Shown in pieces: positions 25,641 to 36,027 of a stretch of 63,594 bases of DNA. Source of the DNA: Sphingobium sp. (GTDB lineage: Bacteria; Pseudomonadota; Alphaproteobacteria; Sphingomonadales; Sphingomonadaceae); the NCBI GenBank assembly GCA_017744605.1, contig JAGIAZ010000002.1, forward strand, positions 31,779-95,372, read 5' to 3'. The position numbers were made by a program, and so were the translations under genes. Position 1 is the stretch's first letter. Every line of letters starts with the position of its first letter. The notes beneath the pieces are model-generated. The model was not told the DNA's origin and ran no database searches. It saw nothing but the letters and a program-made list of their open reading frames with translations.

Positions 25641-26009
25641 GTGACGCCCGCCGCGCTCCAGGCCGTGCTCGATGCGCTGCCCGGCGCCGTGGCTGAGCCC
25701 TTCACGCCGCCGCGCGGCGCCGAGCCACTGTCCCTGCTCTACAAGGTCGGCGGCAAGATGTTCGCGGTCATGACCCTGCGCGGCGCGCTCTATGTCGTGA
25801 TCAAGGCGCCGCCCTTCGTCTGCGATATGCTGCGCGAACACTATAGCGGCGTCGGCAAGCGCACACATCTCGATCCGCGCCACTGGGTGGCCATCGATCT
25901 CGACTCCGATGTGCCGGATGATGAGATCGCAAGCCGCGCTCGAAGCGCCTACGAGCTTGTCCGCGACAGCCTGTCCAAGGCAAAGCGTGCGGCGCTCGGC
26001 GCCGGCTAA
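25641..26009 (+). CDS. MmcQ/YjbR family protein
   Basis: A 122-residue protein of the MmcQ/YjbR family (CyaY-like fold, sometimes called DNA-binding). VGGKMFAVMTLRGALYVVIKAPP is followed by HYSGVGKRTHLDPRHWVAIDL, the characteristic family segment (read here as two adjoining pieces). Biochemical function is not established for most members. The start is GTG 25641, directly after the gloB stop (no spacing), so it is the fourth gene of the glyoxalase operon. Confidence 0.85.
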   Translation: MTPAALQAVLDALPGAVAEPFTPPRGAEPLSLLYKVGGKMFAVMTLRGALYVVIKAPPFVCDMLREHYSGVGKRTHLDPRHWVAIDLDSDVPDDEIASRARSAYELVRDSLSKAKRAALGAG

Positions 26010-26077
26010 GCGCGGTGGTGCGAAGCATGGCCCGCAATGCTATAGTGAGCAGGACAGGGAAAGTTGGAGTGAGTCAC

Positions 26078-26491
26078 ATGCTGAGGACGATGTCGGCGCT
26101 GTTGCTGGCCGGGCTCGCGGCCACTGCGAGCGCGAAAACCGCCGAGCCCGCCAAGCTCGATGCCGGGGAAGCCAAGGAGCTGGCCCGGGCGCTGGACGGC
26201 AAGGTCGCCGGCAAGCCGGTATCCTGCGTCTCCACCTTCCGCGGCGAGAATCTCCGCGCGATCGGCGATCACACGCTGGTCTATCGGGTCAGCAAGAAAC
26301 TCATTTATCGCAATGACCTGCAGGGGACCTGCCATGGCCTGCGCTTCGGCGACACGCTGGTGCTGAAAGTGTTCGGCAATCAATATTGCCGCGGCGACAT
26401 TGCCCATGCCGTCCATTTGCCGACCGGCACGATGAGCGGCACCTGTGCGCTGGGCGACTTCGTGCCTTATACGTCGGGCGCGGCGGGCTGA
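26078..26491 (+). CDS. exported protein, DUF6491-like
   Basis: A 137-residue protein with a clear signal peptide (MLRTMSALLLAGLAATASAK). Mature-protein features are CVSTFRGENLRAIGDHTLVY, YRNDLQGTCHGL, a Cys in FGNQYCRGDI and Cys in GTCALGDFVPY. This four-Cys pattern resembles DUF6491 proteins of sphingomonads and xanthomonads, whose function is unknown. GGAG lies 9 nt before ATG 26078; the upstream extension to 26015 is unlikely. It is convergent with the acyl-CoA synthetase gene, with a hairpin between. Confidence 0.8.
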   Translation: MLRTMSALLLAGLAATASAKTAEPAKLDAGEAKELARALDGKVAGKPVSCVSTFRGENLRAIGDHTLVYRVSKKLIYRNDLQGTCHGLRFGDTLVLKVFGNQYCRGDIAHAVHLPTGTMSGTCALGDFVPYTSGAAG

Positions 26492-26498
26492 ACAATTC

Positions 26499-26524
26499 AG
26501 TGCTCCTGCTATCGCAGGAACACT
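26499..26524. terminator. hairpin between convergent genes
   Basis: AGTG-C-TCCTGC pairs with GCAGGA-A-CACT around TATC between the DUF6491-like gene and the convergent acyl-CoA synthetase gene, overlapping the latter's stop codon. There is no strong T tract. It may end transcription in both directions. Confidence 0.5.
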
Positions 26525-28409
26525 ATGAGGCGCCACTGCCATAGAGCGCATCCAGCCGCGCCTGGTAGCGCGTGCGGATGACGTGTCGCCGGATCGACTG
26601 CTTGGGCGTCATCATCTCATTGTCGATGGTGAAGGGCTCGTCGGCGAAGGCGAAGCGCCGCACCTTCTCGATCACCGACAGGTCGGCGTTCACCTTGTCG
26701 ACCACCGCGCGCATCGCCGCGTTGAAGTCGGGATCGGTGCGCAGCGCATCCAGCGTCGTCGGCTTGCCTCGCGCGTTGCCCCATTCCTTCATCCATTCGG
26801 CGTCCGGCACGATGAGCGCGACGAGATGCGGCCGCCGGTCGCCATTGACCATCACCTGCGCGATCTCGTTCTGCAGGGTCAGCATGCCCTCGACCTTCTG
26901 CGGCGAGACATTGTCGCCCTTGTCGTTGACGATGATGTCCTTCTTGCGGTCGGTGATCTTGAGGCGGCCGCCATCGTCGAATTCGCCGATATCGCCGGTG
27001 TGCAGCCAGCCGTCCCTGAGCGCCTTGTCGGTCTCGGCCTCGTTGCGCCAATAGCCCTTCATCACCAGCTCGCCCCTGATCAGGATCTCGCCATCGTCGG
27101 CGATCCGGATCTCGGTATTTCTGAGCGGCGGACCGACCGTTTCCATGCGGATGCCGGCCGCCGGCCGATTGACGCTGGCGACCGGGCCGGATTCGGTCTG
27201 GCCATAGCCCTGCAGCAATGTGAGGCCCAGCGATTGGAAGAAAGTGCCGACTTCGGGATTGAGCGGTGCGCCCCCCGAGACCAGCGCCTTCATGCGGCCG
27301 CCGAAGCGCGCCTGAACCTTCGGGACGATCGTGCGGTTGAGCAGCGCGGAGAGCGGCAAGTCGACGAGCGGCCGCATCTTGCGGCCGGCCTTGCGTGTGC
27401 CCAGCTTCTGCGCCTGCTCGAGCAGGAACGCCGGCAGCCGGCCCTGTTGCTCGATCGCCTTGGTCACCCGCATGCGCAGCAACTCGAACAGGCGCGGCAC
27501 CACGACCATGATCGTCGGTCGCGCCTCGGCGATGTTGGCGGCGAGCTTCTCGAGGCTTTCGGCATAATAGATTTCCGCGCCGAGCCCGATCGGCAGGAAC
27601 TGGCCGCCCGAATGCTCATAAGCGTGGGAGAGCGGCAGGAAGGACAGGAAGACCTCGCCCGCCTTGCCCGTTTCGTCCCAGCCGAAATCCTCGGCGATGA
27701 TCTCGACGCAGCCTTCGACATTGTGCAGGATCGCGCCATGATGCTGCATGACGCCACGCGGGGCGCCGCCGGTGCCGCTCGTGTAGATGATGCAGGCGAG
27801 GTCGTCGCGCGTCGCGATCTGGCTGGCGGCGCACATGGCGACATCCGCTTCCGGATCGTCGCGATGCGCGTCGATCAGGGTGCGCCAGTCGTGCACGGCG
27901 AGCGCGCCGGTCTGCTTGATGTCGAGCGGCTCCATGCCGATCGCCAGATGCATGTTGGAGCGGACCAGCGCCGGCATCAGCGCCTTGGCGATCCTGGCCG
28001 TCGAGAAGATGACCGCACAGGCGCCGCTGTCGGTGACGATGTGCTGGTGATCGCGTGTCGTGTTGGTCGTGTAGGTCGGCACCGTGACGGCGCCCGCCGC
28101 CATGATCGCCAGATCGGCGATGCAGAATTCCGGCCGGTTCTCGCTGACCAGCATGACGCGGTCGCCGGGCCTGACGCCATGAGCCCGCAGCGCGGCCGAA
28201 AGAGCGGCGACGTCGCGCGCGACCTCCGCCCAGCTCTGCGACGTCCAGCGGCCTTCATGCTTGGTCCAGAGGAAAGGCTTGGCGCCCAGTTCCGCCGCCC
28301 GCGAGAAGAACATCGCCGTGAGGCTTGGAAATATCTCGTCGGCGCGCAAGGCGGTCCAGGTCCCCTCGTTGATCGGTTCGGGGCCATCGTCCGCAGCCCC
28401 TGCGCTCAT
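26523..28409 (-). CDS. long-chain fatty acid--CoA ligase / AMP-dependent synthetase
   Basis: A 628-residue ANL-superfamily enzyme that activates carboxylic acids as acyl-adenylates and then CoA thioesters. The P-loop-like signature is IIYTSGTGGAPRGVMQHH, the ATP site GYGQTESGPVASV, then DGWLHTGDIGEFDDGGRLKI and the C-terminal hinge DRKKDIIVNDKGDNVSPQ. The length and order match FadD15-type long-chain acyl-CoA synthetases. The exact substrate is unknown. I chose ATG 28409; a GTG at 28430 is also in frame. It lies downstream of ggt on the same strand. Confidence 0.9.
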   Translation of the reverse strand: MSAGAADDGPEPINEGTWTALRADEIFPSLTAMFFSRAAELGAKPFLWTKHEGRWTSQSWAEVARDVAALSAALRAHGVRPGDRVMLVSENRPEFCIADLAIMAAGAVTVPTYTTNTTRDHQHIVTDSGACAVIFSTARIAKALMPALVRSNMHLAIGMEPLDIKQTGALAVHDWRTLIDAHRDDPEADVAMCAASQIATRDDLACIIYTSGTGGAPRGVMQHHGAILHNVEGCVEIIAEDFGWDETGKAGEVFLSFLPLSHAYEHSGGQFLPIGLGAEIYYAESLEKLAANIAEARPTIMVVVPRLFELLRMRVTKAIEQQGRLPAFLLEQAQKLGTRKAGRKMRPLVDLPLSALLNRTIVPKVQARFGGRMKALVSGGAPLNPEVGTFFQSLGLTLLQGYGQTESGPVASVNRPAAGIRMETVGPPLRNTEIRIADDGEILIRGELVMKGYWRNEAETDKALRDGWLHTGDIGEFDDGGRLKITDRKKDIIVNDKGDNVSPQKVEGMLTLQNEIAQVMVNGDRRPHLVALIVPDAEWMKEWGNARGKPTTLDALRTDPDFNAAMRAVVDKVNADLSVIEKVRRFAFADEPFTIDNEMMTPKQSIRRHVIRTRYQARLDALYGSGAS

Positions 28410-28461
28410 GGGTATAAGCGGCCGAATCACGCTAGGCCAAGGGTTTTACGAGAGCGGGATG

Positions 28462-30234
28462 CTACTCGTGCGCACCGTTGAGGTCGTTTGCGCGCCGCTC
28501 GATGGGGGTGACGCGGCCGCTAACGTCCATTCCCACACCTTCGCTGCGCGGATCGGCGGCGCCGATCCACTTGCCGCCCGCGAATTCGATGGCATTGGCC
28601 TTGAGGCCCAGCGGCCCCACGCGCACCGATTCGCCGAGCGCCTGCAGCGCCGGGAGCAGGGCGACGAGTTCGGTGTCTTCCTCCAGCGTGCCGCCCTTGC
28701 CGGGCGTGTAGAGCAGGCCCATGGCGATGGCGTCCTGCGCGCTCAGCTTCCAGTCGACGACACCGATGATCGCCTTGGCGACCTGGCAGATGATGGTGGA
28801 GCCGCCGGCCGCGCCGATGGCGAGGCGCACCTTGCCGTCCGGACCGTAGACGATGGTCGGCGACATGGAGCTGCGCGGCCGCTTGCCGCCTTCGACGCGG
28901 TTGGCGACATAGAAGCCGTCCCTGACCGGATTGATGTCGAAGTCGGGCAGCTCGTTGTTGAGGAACATGCCGTCGACCGCGACGCCTGCGCCGAAATAGC
29001 CGTTGATGGTGGTGGTGACCTGCACGACGTTGCCGTCGGCATCGACCACGGCGAGATCGCTGGTGCCGGCATCTTCCTTGACCGACGGACGCAGTCGCTC
29101 GGGCGCTCCGGCAGGCTTGCCGGCCTCGTAGCTGGCGAGCGTCGTATCGGGCGAGATCAGCGCCGAGCGCTGCGCGAGATAGGCGGGGTCGAGCAGACCG
29201 GCGACCGGCACGCGCACGAAGTCGGGATCGCCGATGTACATGTCGCGGTCGGCATAGGCCAGGCGCTGGGATTCGGCGATCACATGCCAGGCGACGGCAT
29301 TGTCGCGGCCGAGCCTGGCCAGGTCGAAGCGCTCGAGCTGTTTCAGGATCTGCAGGACCGTGATGCCGCCCGAGGACGGCGGGCCCATGCCGCAGATCTT
29401 GTAGCCGCGATAGCTGCCGCAGATCGGCTGGCGGTCCTTCGCCTCATAGGTGGCGAGGTCGCCGAGCGTCATGACCGACTGGCTCTGCTCGGCGCTGTTG
29501 AGGGCGGTCACGATCTTTTGCGCCGTCGGTCCCACGTAGAATGAGTCCGGGCCGAGCCTGGCGACCTGCTCGAGCAGCGCGGCAAGCGCGGGGTTCTTGA
29601 AGGTGCTGCCGATGGCGAGTGCTTCGCCTTGCGCGTTGAAATAGGTCGCGCGGTCCTTGGCGGACATGCCGCGCGCATAGCGTGCGAGGCCGTTGTGGAG
29701 CCGTGGCGAGACCGTGAACCCGTCGCGTGCCAGCTTGATGGCGGGCGCGAAGAGTTTTGCCCAGGGCAGCTTGCCATAGCGCTTGTGCGTGATCGCCATG
29801 GCGCGCAAGGCGCCGGGCACGCCGGCCGAGCGGCCGCCGCTGCCGATCTGGCTATAGGGCAAAGGCTGGCCATCGGCCCCGAGGAACCAGTTTGGCGTTG
29901 CGCCTGCGGGGGCCGTTTCGCGTCCATCGAGCGTCGCGAGCGCGCCGGTCTTGCCGTCGTGGCGGACGAAGAAGCTGCCGCCGCCAAGGCCCGAATTCTG
30001 CGGCTCGACGACATTCAGCACGAGCTGGACGGCGATCGCCGCATCGGTCGAGCTGCCGCCGGCCTTGAGGATTTCGACACCGGCCGCCGCCGCGCGGGGG
30101 TCGGCCGCGCTGACCACGCCGACAGCGACCGGCCTGGCGGACATTTTCGCGGCGGCGGGCTTGGCTCTGGCCAGCGCGGGTTGCGAAACGGGCAGGAGGA
30201 GCAGCGTGACGCTGAGCAGCAGGCGGCGGATCAT
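28462..30234 (-). CDS. ggt: gamma-glutamyltransferase
   Basis: A 590-residue Ntn hydrolase with an N-terminal signal peptide (MIRRLLLSVTLLLLPVSQPA), so a periplasmic enzyme that cleaves glutathione and transfers the glutamyl group. NSGLGGGSFFV, the GRETAPA substrate-Arg region and MGPPSSGGIT lie in the large subunit. The self-cleavage and nucleophile Thr is in DAGTSDLAVVDADG (about residue 395), and PRSSMSPT binds substrate in the small subunit. Length is normal. It lies between pyrD and the acyl-CoA synthetase gene. A weak promoter (TTGCCC, 16 nt, TAGTCT) ends 7 nt before the ATG. Confidence 0.95.
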   Translation of the reverse strand: MIRRLLLSVTLLLLPVSQPALARAKPAAAKMSARPVAVGVVSAADPRAAAAGVEILKAGGSSTDAAIAVQLVLNVVEPQNSGLGGGSFFVRHDGKTGALATLDGRETAPAGATPNWFLGADGQPLPYSQIGSGGRSAGVPGALRAMAITHKRYGKLPWAKLFAPAIKLARDGFTVSPRLHNGLARYARGMSAKDRATYFNAQGEALAIGSTFKNPALAALLEQVARLGPDSFYVGPTAQKIVTALNSAEQSQSVMTLGDLATYEAKDRQPICGSYRGYKICGMGPPSSGGITVLQILKQLERFDLARLGRDNAVAWHVIAESQRLAYADRDMYIGDPDFVRVPVAGLLDPAYLAQRSALISPDTTLASYEAGKPAGAPERLRPSVKEDAGTSDLAVVDADGNVVQVTTTINGYFGAGVAVDGMFLNNELPDFDINPVRDGFYVANRVEGGKRPRSSMSPTIVYGPDGKVRLAIGAAGGSTIICQVAKAIIGVVDWKLSAQDAIAMGLLYTPGKGGTLEEDTELVALLPALQALGESVRVGPLGLKANAIEFAGGKWIGAADPRSEGVGMDVSGRVTPIERRANDLNGAHE

Positions 30235-30241
30235 GGTTCGC

Positions 30242-30269
30242 AGACTAAGGAGTGGCCGCGCGTGGGCAA
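30242..30269 (-). promoter_or_regulatory. possible promoter of ggt
   Basis: On the minus strand: TTGCCC, 16-nt spacer, TAGTCT, 7 nt to the ATG. Weak match, listed because the spacing repeats that of other genes here. Confidence 0.3.
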
Positions 30270-30299
30270 GGGTAAATTTTGCACCTGCGAAGGAGACGG

Positions 30300-31334
30300 T
30301 CAGTCGACGTCGACGCCGACCGCATCGCTCACCGATCGAAATCCGTCACGGCGCAGCAATGCCGCCAGCCCGGCGTTGATCCGCGCGGCAAGGTAGGGGC
30401 CTTCGTAAACCAGGGCCGAATAGAGCTGCACGAGGCTCGCGCCGGCGCGGATGCGGGCATAGGCCTGGTCCGCATCGGCGATGCCGCCGACGCCGATCAA
30501 CGGCAGCGTCGCGCCCAGCGCACGGCGAAAATCCTTGAGCCGGGCCAAAGCGAGATCGTGCAGAGGCGCGCCGGAGAGGCCGCCCGTCTCACTGGCCTGA
30601 GGCGATCGGAGCGGCGGCCGCGAAATGGTGGTGTTGCTGACGATCAGCGCGCCGAGCCCATGCGCCAGCGCCAGTTCGGAAATGTCGTCGACATCGGCCG
30701 GCTCGAGATCGGGCGCCACCTTCAGGAAGACAGGCGGCCCCGATGGTCCCCGCGCCGCCATGACCCGTCCGAGCAGCTCGTCCAGCGCGCCGCGATCCTG
30801 CAGCGCGCGCAGGCCAGGCGTGTTGGGCGAGGAGATGTTGACCGCGAGATAGTCGGCATGGGGCGCCATCGCGGTCACGCCGCGCGCATAATCGTCGATG
30901 CGGTCGGCGGCGTCCTTGTTCGCGCCGATATTGATGCCGAGCGTGAACCCCTTCGGCTTCCCACGGGTCGCCAGCCGCGCCAGCGCCGCAGCCTGTCCGC
31001 CGTTGTTGAAGCCCATGCGGTTGATGACGGCCTTGTCCGCCGCGAGTCGAAAGAGACGCGGACGTGGATTGCCCGATTGCGGCCGGGGCGTCAGCGTCCC
31101 GATTTCGCCGAAGGCGAAGCCGAAGCGGCGCATGCCATGTGCCACCAGCCCGTCCTTGTCGAAACCTGCGGCCAGGCCCACCGGTCCCGCAAAGTCCAGC
31201 CCGGTGACGTGCTGGCGCAGCATGGGGTCGATGGCGCTGCGGCTCGGCCAAGGCAGCTTCAACGCGGAAAGTGCTGTTTTATGAGCGGTTTCCGCATCGA
31301 GCGCGAAGATGAAGGGGCGTATCAGGCCATACAT
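30300..31334 (-). CDS. pyrD: quinone-dependent dihydroorotate dehydrogenase (class 2)
   Basis: A 344-residue flavoenzyme of pyrimidine synthesis, oxidising dihydroorotate with membrane quinone. The N-terminal helical membrane-associating part is MYGLIRPFIFALDAETAHKT. Then come GLAAGFDKDG, the GEIGTLTPRPQSGNPRPRLFR signature, NRMGFNN, the catalytic Ser in VNISSPNTPGLR, and the FMN-phosphate site in IGVGGIADADQAYARIRAGA. Length and the N-terminal helices mark class 2. There is no Shine-Dalgarno; a promoter ends 8 nt before the ATG. Confidence 0.97.
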   Translation of the reverse strand: MYGLIRPFIFALDAETAHKTALSALKLPWPSRSAIDPMLRQHVTGLDFAGPVGLAAGFDKDGLVAHGMRRFGFAFGEIGTLTPRPQSGNPRPRLFRLAADKAVINRMGFNNGGQAAALARLATRGKPKGFTLGINIGANKDAADRIDDYARGVTAMAPHADYLAVNISSPNTPGLRALQDRGALDELLGRVMAARGPSGPPVFLKVAPDLEPADVDDISELALAHGLGALIVSNTTISRPPLRSPQASETGGLSGAPLHDLALARLKDFRRALGATLPLIGVGGIADADQAYARIRAGASLVQLYSALVYEGPYLAARINAGLAALLRRDGFRSVSDAVGVDVD

Positions 31335-31342
31335 GGCGAGGG

Positions 31343-31371
31343 CCTATGCCATTGGCGCGGGGCAGGGTCAA
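31343..31371 (-). promoter_or_regulatory. promoter of pyrD
   Basis: On the minus strand: TTGACC, 17-nt spacer, CATAGG, 8 nt to the pyrD ATG. The geometry predicts a leaderless transcript. Confidence 0.55.
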
Positions 31372-31537
31372 AGCGCCCGTTCGACGGTGCAGCGCCGCAG
31401 TTTCGGCCTCGTGCCGCAAAATGCGGCTTCCCGGCAACATGACGATTCCGTCCAATCAGCGCCCACCGAATCGGTGTATCCGAAATTTGCGACCCGAAGG
31501 GCTCTCAGTCGTCCGACTTTGAGACCTTGCACTTTAA

Positions 31538-31575
31538 CGGCTTGCCCGGCATTCGCCGGGCAAGCCGCTTTTTTA
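31538..31575 (+). terminator. strong rho-independent terminator with no gene upstream
   Basis: CGGCTTGCCCGGC and GCCGGGCAAGCCG form a perfect 13-bp stem around ATTC, followed by CTTTTTTA. No plus-strand gene lies before it: the region 31335-31722 is 388 nt without a coding region. A smaller hairpin (AGTC/GACT with flanking TCTC/GAGA, about 31503-31526) precedes it. It probably ends a small RNA. Confidence 0.85.
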
Positions 31576-31722
31576 TTCCAATCTTGGTCGGTTCATGCGA
31601 TGAATCCGCCTCGGAGGACATAAAAAGGACGCGGTTCTGGGTGGACGCGAACCAGGAAAAACGTCCGTCCGTCAGTCAGCAGAGGCCGCGTCGCGGTCTC
31701 AGTTGGAGAGCGTCAGGGTCGC

Positions 31723-32601
31723 ATGCGTCACAAGTTCGCAGTCGCTGATGCGGCCGATATGGTCGCACTGAGCTATTTCGCGCCGCCGGCCGATCTCGCT
31801 CGCTATTTCGGCGCCATGTACCTGTTCACCGCTGACCGCGTGCGTATCGTCGATCATACCCGCGCCGACTTCGCGCAGATCCGCTTCATGCTGGCGGGCA
31901 CTGGCGATTACCGCTTCAGCGACGGCCGCGATGTCCGGACGCCCGACTGCTGCCTGTTGGGGCCGACGAGCATGGCCACGCATTTCGACGTGGCCGGTCC
32001 CATGCAGGTGCTTGGCCTCACGGTGCTGCCCCTGGGCTGGGCGGCCTTGCGCGCCGGCGAGGCACATCTCGCCGCCGACGATGTGTTCGATCTCGCCGAG
32101 CGTTTCGGCCGCCAATGGCGCGACCTCCTGGATCGGCTGCGTGCGCAGGAAGACAGCGGCAAGGCGTCGAATGCGGTCTGGGCTTTCCTGCGCGACCAGA
32201 TCCAGCCGGTCAGCGAGGCCGAAATCAGCTTCGTCGAGGAGACCGACCGCTGGCTCGCCGATGAGCAGTCCCCGCGCGTCGACGTGCTGCAGGAAGCGAC
32301 GGGACTGTCGGCGCGCCAGGTCGCGCGCTGGTGCAATCGGCTCTACGGCGCCGCGCCCAAGTTCCTGGCGCGCAAATATCGCGCCCTGCGCTGCGCCCAG
32401 ATCCTTGCCCGTGAGGATATCGACTGGTCCGAAGTGAGCGGCGACGCCTTTTACGATCAGTCGCACTTCATCCGCGAACTCAAGCACTTCACCGGTCTCA
32501 CGCCGACCGAGCTGCGCGAGCGCGCCAGCATCGTCATCCGCCTGTCGATGAACCGCGCGGACCTCAAGGGCGACATCGCCCAGCTGAGCCGGATCAGCTG
32601 A
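31723..32601 (+). CDS. AraC-type transcriptional regulator
   Basis: A 292-residue regulator. The N-terminal part (about 1-150) is a sensor domain of unknown ligand. The C-terminal part (about 175-270) is an AraC/XylS double helix-turn-helix: EATGLSARQVARWCNRLYGA for the first helix pair and FYDQSHFIRELKHFTGLTPTELRER for the second. AGGG lies 6 nt before the ATG. It precedes the suf operon by 120 nt, but a link to iron-sulfur metabolism is only positional. Confidence 0.88.
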   Translation: MRHKFAVADAADMVALSYFAPPADLARYFGAMYLFTADRVRIVDHTRADFAQIRFMLAGTGDYRFSDGRDVRTPDCCLLGPTSMATHFDVAGPMQVLGLTVLPLGWAALRAGEAHLAADDVFDLAERFGRQWRDLLDRLRAQEDSGKASNAVWAFLRDQIQPVSEAEISFVEETDRWLADEQSPRVDVLQEATGLSARQVARWCNRLYGAAPKFLARKYRALRCAQILAREDIDWSEVSGDAFYDQSHFIRELKHFTGLTPTELRERASIVIRLSMNRADLKGDIAQLSRIS

Positions 32602-32721
32602 CCGCTCGCGCCTGCCGCGCAACAGTGCCGCACTTTGCCGACATTCGGGGTTGATTTCCCGCGTTGTTGCGACCATTTGCCAAATAAGACCAATTCACTC
32701 TGATTTGAGAATCGTTCGCAA

Positions 32722-33197
32722 ATGCGCCTGTCGAGCCTTGCCGATTATGCCGTGTTGCTGATGCGCAGCGCCGCGACCCATTGCGGTGGCGCGCGCGCCA
32801 GTGCGGCCAGCATCGCCATGGAAACCGGCATCCCCGTGCCGACCGCGCAGAAGCTGGTGAGCCTGCTCGGCCGCGCCGGGCTGCTCAAGTCCACGCGTGG
32901 CAGCGGCGGCGGCATCAAGCTGGCGCGCCCGGCCGCGGCGATCAGTCTCGCCGACATCATCGAGGCCGTCGAAGGGCCGATCGCGCTCACCGCCTGCCAG
33001 GAGGCCGGCGCCCATGATTGCGCGCTCGAAGGGCGCTGCGCCGCGGAATCGCACTGGTCCGGCGTCAATGCCCTGGTGCGCGGGACGCTGGAGCAGGTCA
33101 CGCTGGCGAGCTTCATCGCCAGGCCCGCCCCGCGCCATCCGGCGCTCATGGCCCAATCCGTCAACCCACACGCTGCCGCCATCGAAGGGGCCCTGTC

Positions 33198-33201
<4 letters not shown>
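32722..33201 (+). CDS. Rrf2-type regulator of the suf operon
   Basis: A 159-residue Rrf2 protein starting [20 protein letters not shown]. The winged helix has [20 protein letters not shown] and the GGGIKLARP wing. Three Cys in [15 protein letters not shown] (about residues 93-107) are the probable [2Fe-2S] ligands, as in IscR and in SUF-system regulators. It is the first gene of the suf operon and overlaps sufB as ATGA, so it probably senses cluster status and controls its own operon. A small palindrome GATT-n4-AATC (32702-32713) lies just before the ATG. Confidence 0.92.
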
Positions 33202-34685
<1,484 letters not shown>

Positions 34686-34715
34686 CGACCGCACGCGCGC
34701 GCCGCTCTCATCTTC

Positions 34716-34826
34716 GTCACCCTGAACGCGTTTGTGCAAGCACGCCTCCCGCTCCAGGGTCCATGACGGCGTGTTTCATGGCCGCCGGATGGATGCTGAA
34801 CCAGGTTCGGCATGATGATGATCATG
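34716..34826. repeat. degenerate intergenic palindrome
   Basis: GTCACCCTGAAC at 34716-34727 opens an element resembling the perfect palindrome at 50872-50960, but the right arm (around 34794-34815) is diverged. The rest of 34686-34976 shows no gene. Confidence 0.45.
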
Positions 34827-34976
34827 GGCGGACAGGCACCACCCGCGCCCCCATGCTTAGCGTTAACCCAACATTCGTCCTTAACGGCGTTGTAACGAAT
34901 CGGGCGACGCGGTTAGTCCTCTCTCAGCCCGGCGCGATGTGGAAGTCCTCGGGCGGCCTTGAGAAGGGAAGCGTCG

Positions 34977-35399
34977 ATGAAGGCCGGTTTGACTCTCGTC
35001 ATGGGCATTCTGGCTGCAATGTCGGCGCTTCCCGCTTCTGCTCAGAAAATGTCGGGCAAGCAGGCGGCGCAGCCGATCGCGCTCTCGGCCGAGGAGATCC
35101 CGGCGACGGACCGTTTCGCCGGCCTGCTCACGCGTTATCGCAATTGCGTCCTCGCGGAAGTCGAGGCCGCGCCGCTCGGCATCCAGGAGACGATGGCGCG
35201 CGAGGCCATGGCGGCCTGCGCCATCTCGCGTGGCGAACTGCGCTCGCAGCTCTTCTCGGACATTCGCGAGAAGCGGCCCAAGGTCGGCAATGCCGTCGCC
35301 CTGGTGAGCGCGGACTATGGCGTGGCCCAGGTCGATCCGATGATCGAGCAAGCCGCCATCGACTGGGCGCACAGGCGTTACGCCCGCAATATGTACTGA
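34977..35399 (+). CDS. exported protein of unknown function inside the suf cluster
   Basis: A 140-residue protein with a signal peptide (MKAGLTLVMGILAAMSALPA, cleavage probably after SAQ). The mature part is helical with two Cys (YRNCVLAEVE and AACAISRG). No family is recognised. GAAGGGA lies 8 nt before ATG 34977. It is the first of four genes between sufB and sufC, after a 291-nt gap, so it may have its own transcript. Confidence 0.72.
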   Translation: MKAGLTLVMGILAAMSALPASAQKMSGKQAAQPIALSAEEIPATDRFAGLLTRYRNCVLAEVEAAPLGIQETMAREAMAACAISRGELRSQLFSDIREKRPKVGNAVALVSADYGVAQVDPMIEQAAIDWAHRRYARNMY

Positions 35400-35409
35400 C
35401 ATGGCCGTT

Positions 35410-35503
35410 CCCCGGCGCAGGCCGGGGTCCGGTGCTCCAGACGTTCCGCGCAATATCGCCCTCCGATGCATCGCACCGGACTGGACCCCGGCCTGTGCCG
35501 GGG
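35410..35503. repeat. long inverted repeat
   Basis: Arms CCCCGGCGCAGGCCGGGGTC (from 35410) and GACCCCGGCCTGTGCCGGGG (to 35503) match with one mismatch, with about 50 nt between. A typical dispersed palindrome in the gap before the cupin gene. Confidence 0.75.
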
Positions 35504-35529
35504 AGCAGCGCGATCCTGAGGGCCGCCTG

Positions 35530-36027
35530 ATGCCCGAACCGGAGACCATCATCCTGTCCCCCGCCGACGTGCCACTGCACGACTTCAGCGGCGGCGGCGA
35601 TTTTGCCCTGCAGTTCGCGCGCGTGGGATCGCTGCTCGGGCTGACCGATCTGGGCTGCGCGTTGCAGGTCGTGCCCCCCGGCAAGAAGGCCTTCCCGCAC
35701 CATGTCCATCACATGGTGGACGAGATGATGGTCATCCTCGAAGGCACCGGCGAATATCGCTGGGGCGAAGATCGTTATCCGGTCGGCCCCGGCGATCTCA
35801 TCGGCGCGCCCAAGGCGACGCGGGCCCATCAGCTCGCCAATACCGGCACCACCGATCTCAAATATCTGACCTTCTCGAACAATCCGTCCGCGGATGTCTG
35901 CGAATATCCCGACAGCGGCAAGGTCGCCTATCGCGCCGGCGTGATCGGCGGCGACCGCGCTACCGGCACCATCCGCGCGATCGGGCGGCTGGCGGTCACC
36001 GATTATTGGGACGGGGAGGTCGAATGA
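35530..36027 (+). CDS. cupin domain protein
   Basis: A 165-residue single-cupin protein. The first cupin motif is in PHHVHHMVDEMMVILEGTGE (several His and a Glu as metal ligands), and the second motif is GDLIGAPKATRAHQLAN. Such small cupins bind a metal and often act on or sense sugars or small acids. GAGGG lies 8 nt before ATG 35530. The stop overlaps the next gene (ATGA). Its position between sufB and sufC suggests co-expression with iron-sulfur assembly, but its role there is unknown. Confidence 0.85.
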   Translation: MPEPETIILSPADVPLHDFSGGGDFALQFARVGSLLGLTDLGCALQVVPPGKKAFPHHVHHMVDEMMVILEGTGEYRWGEDRYPVGPGDLIGAPKATRAHQLANTGTTDLKYLTFSNNPSADVCEYPDSGKVAYRAGVIGGDRATGTIRAIGRLAVTDYWDGEVE

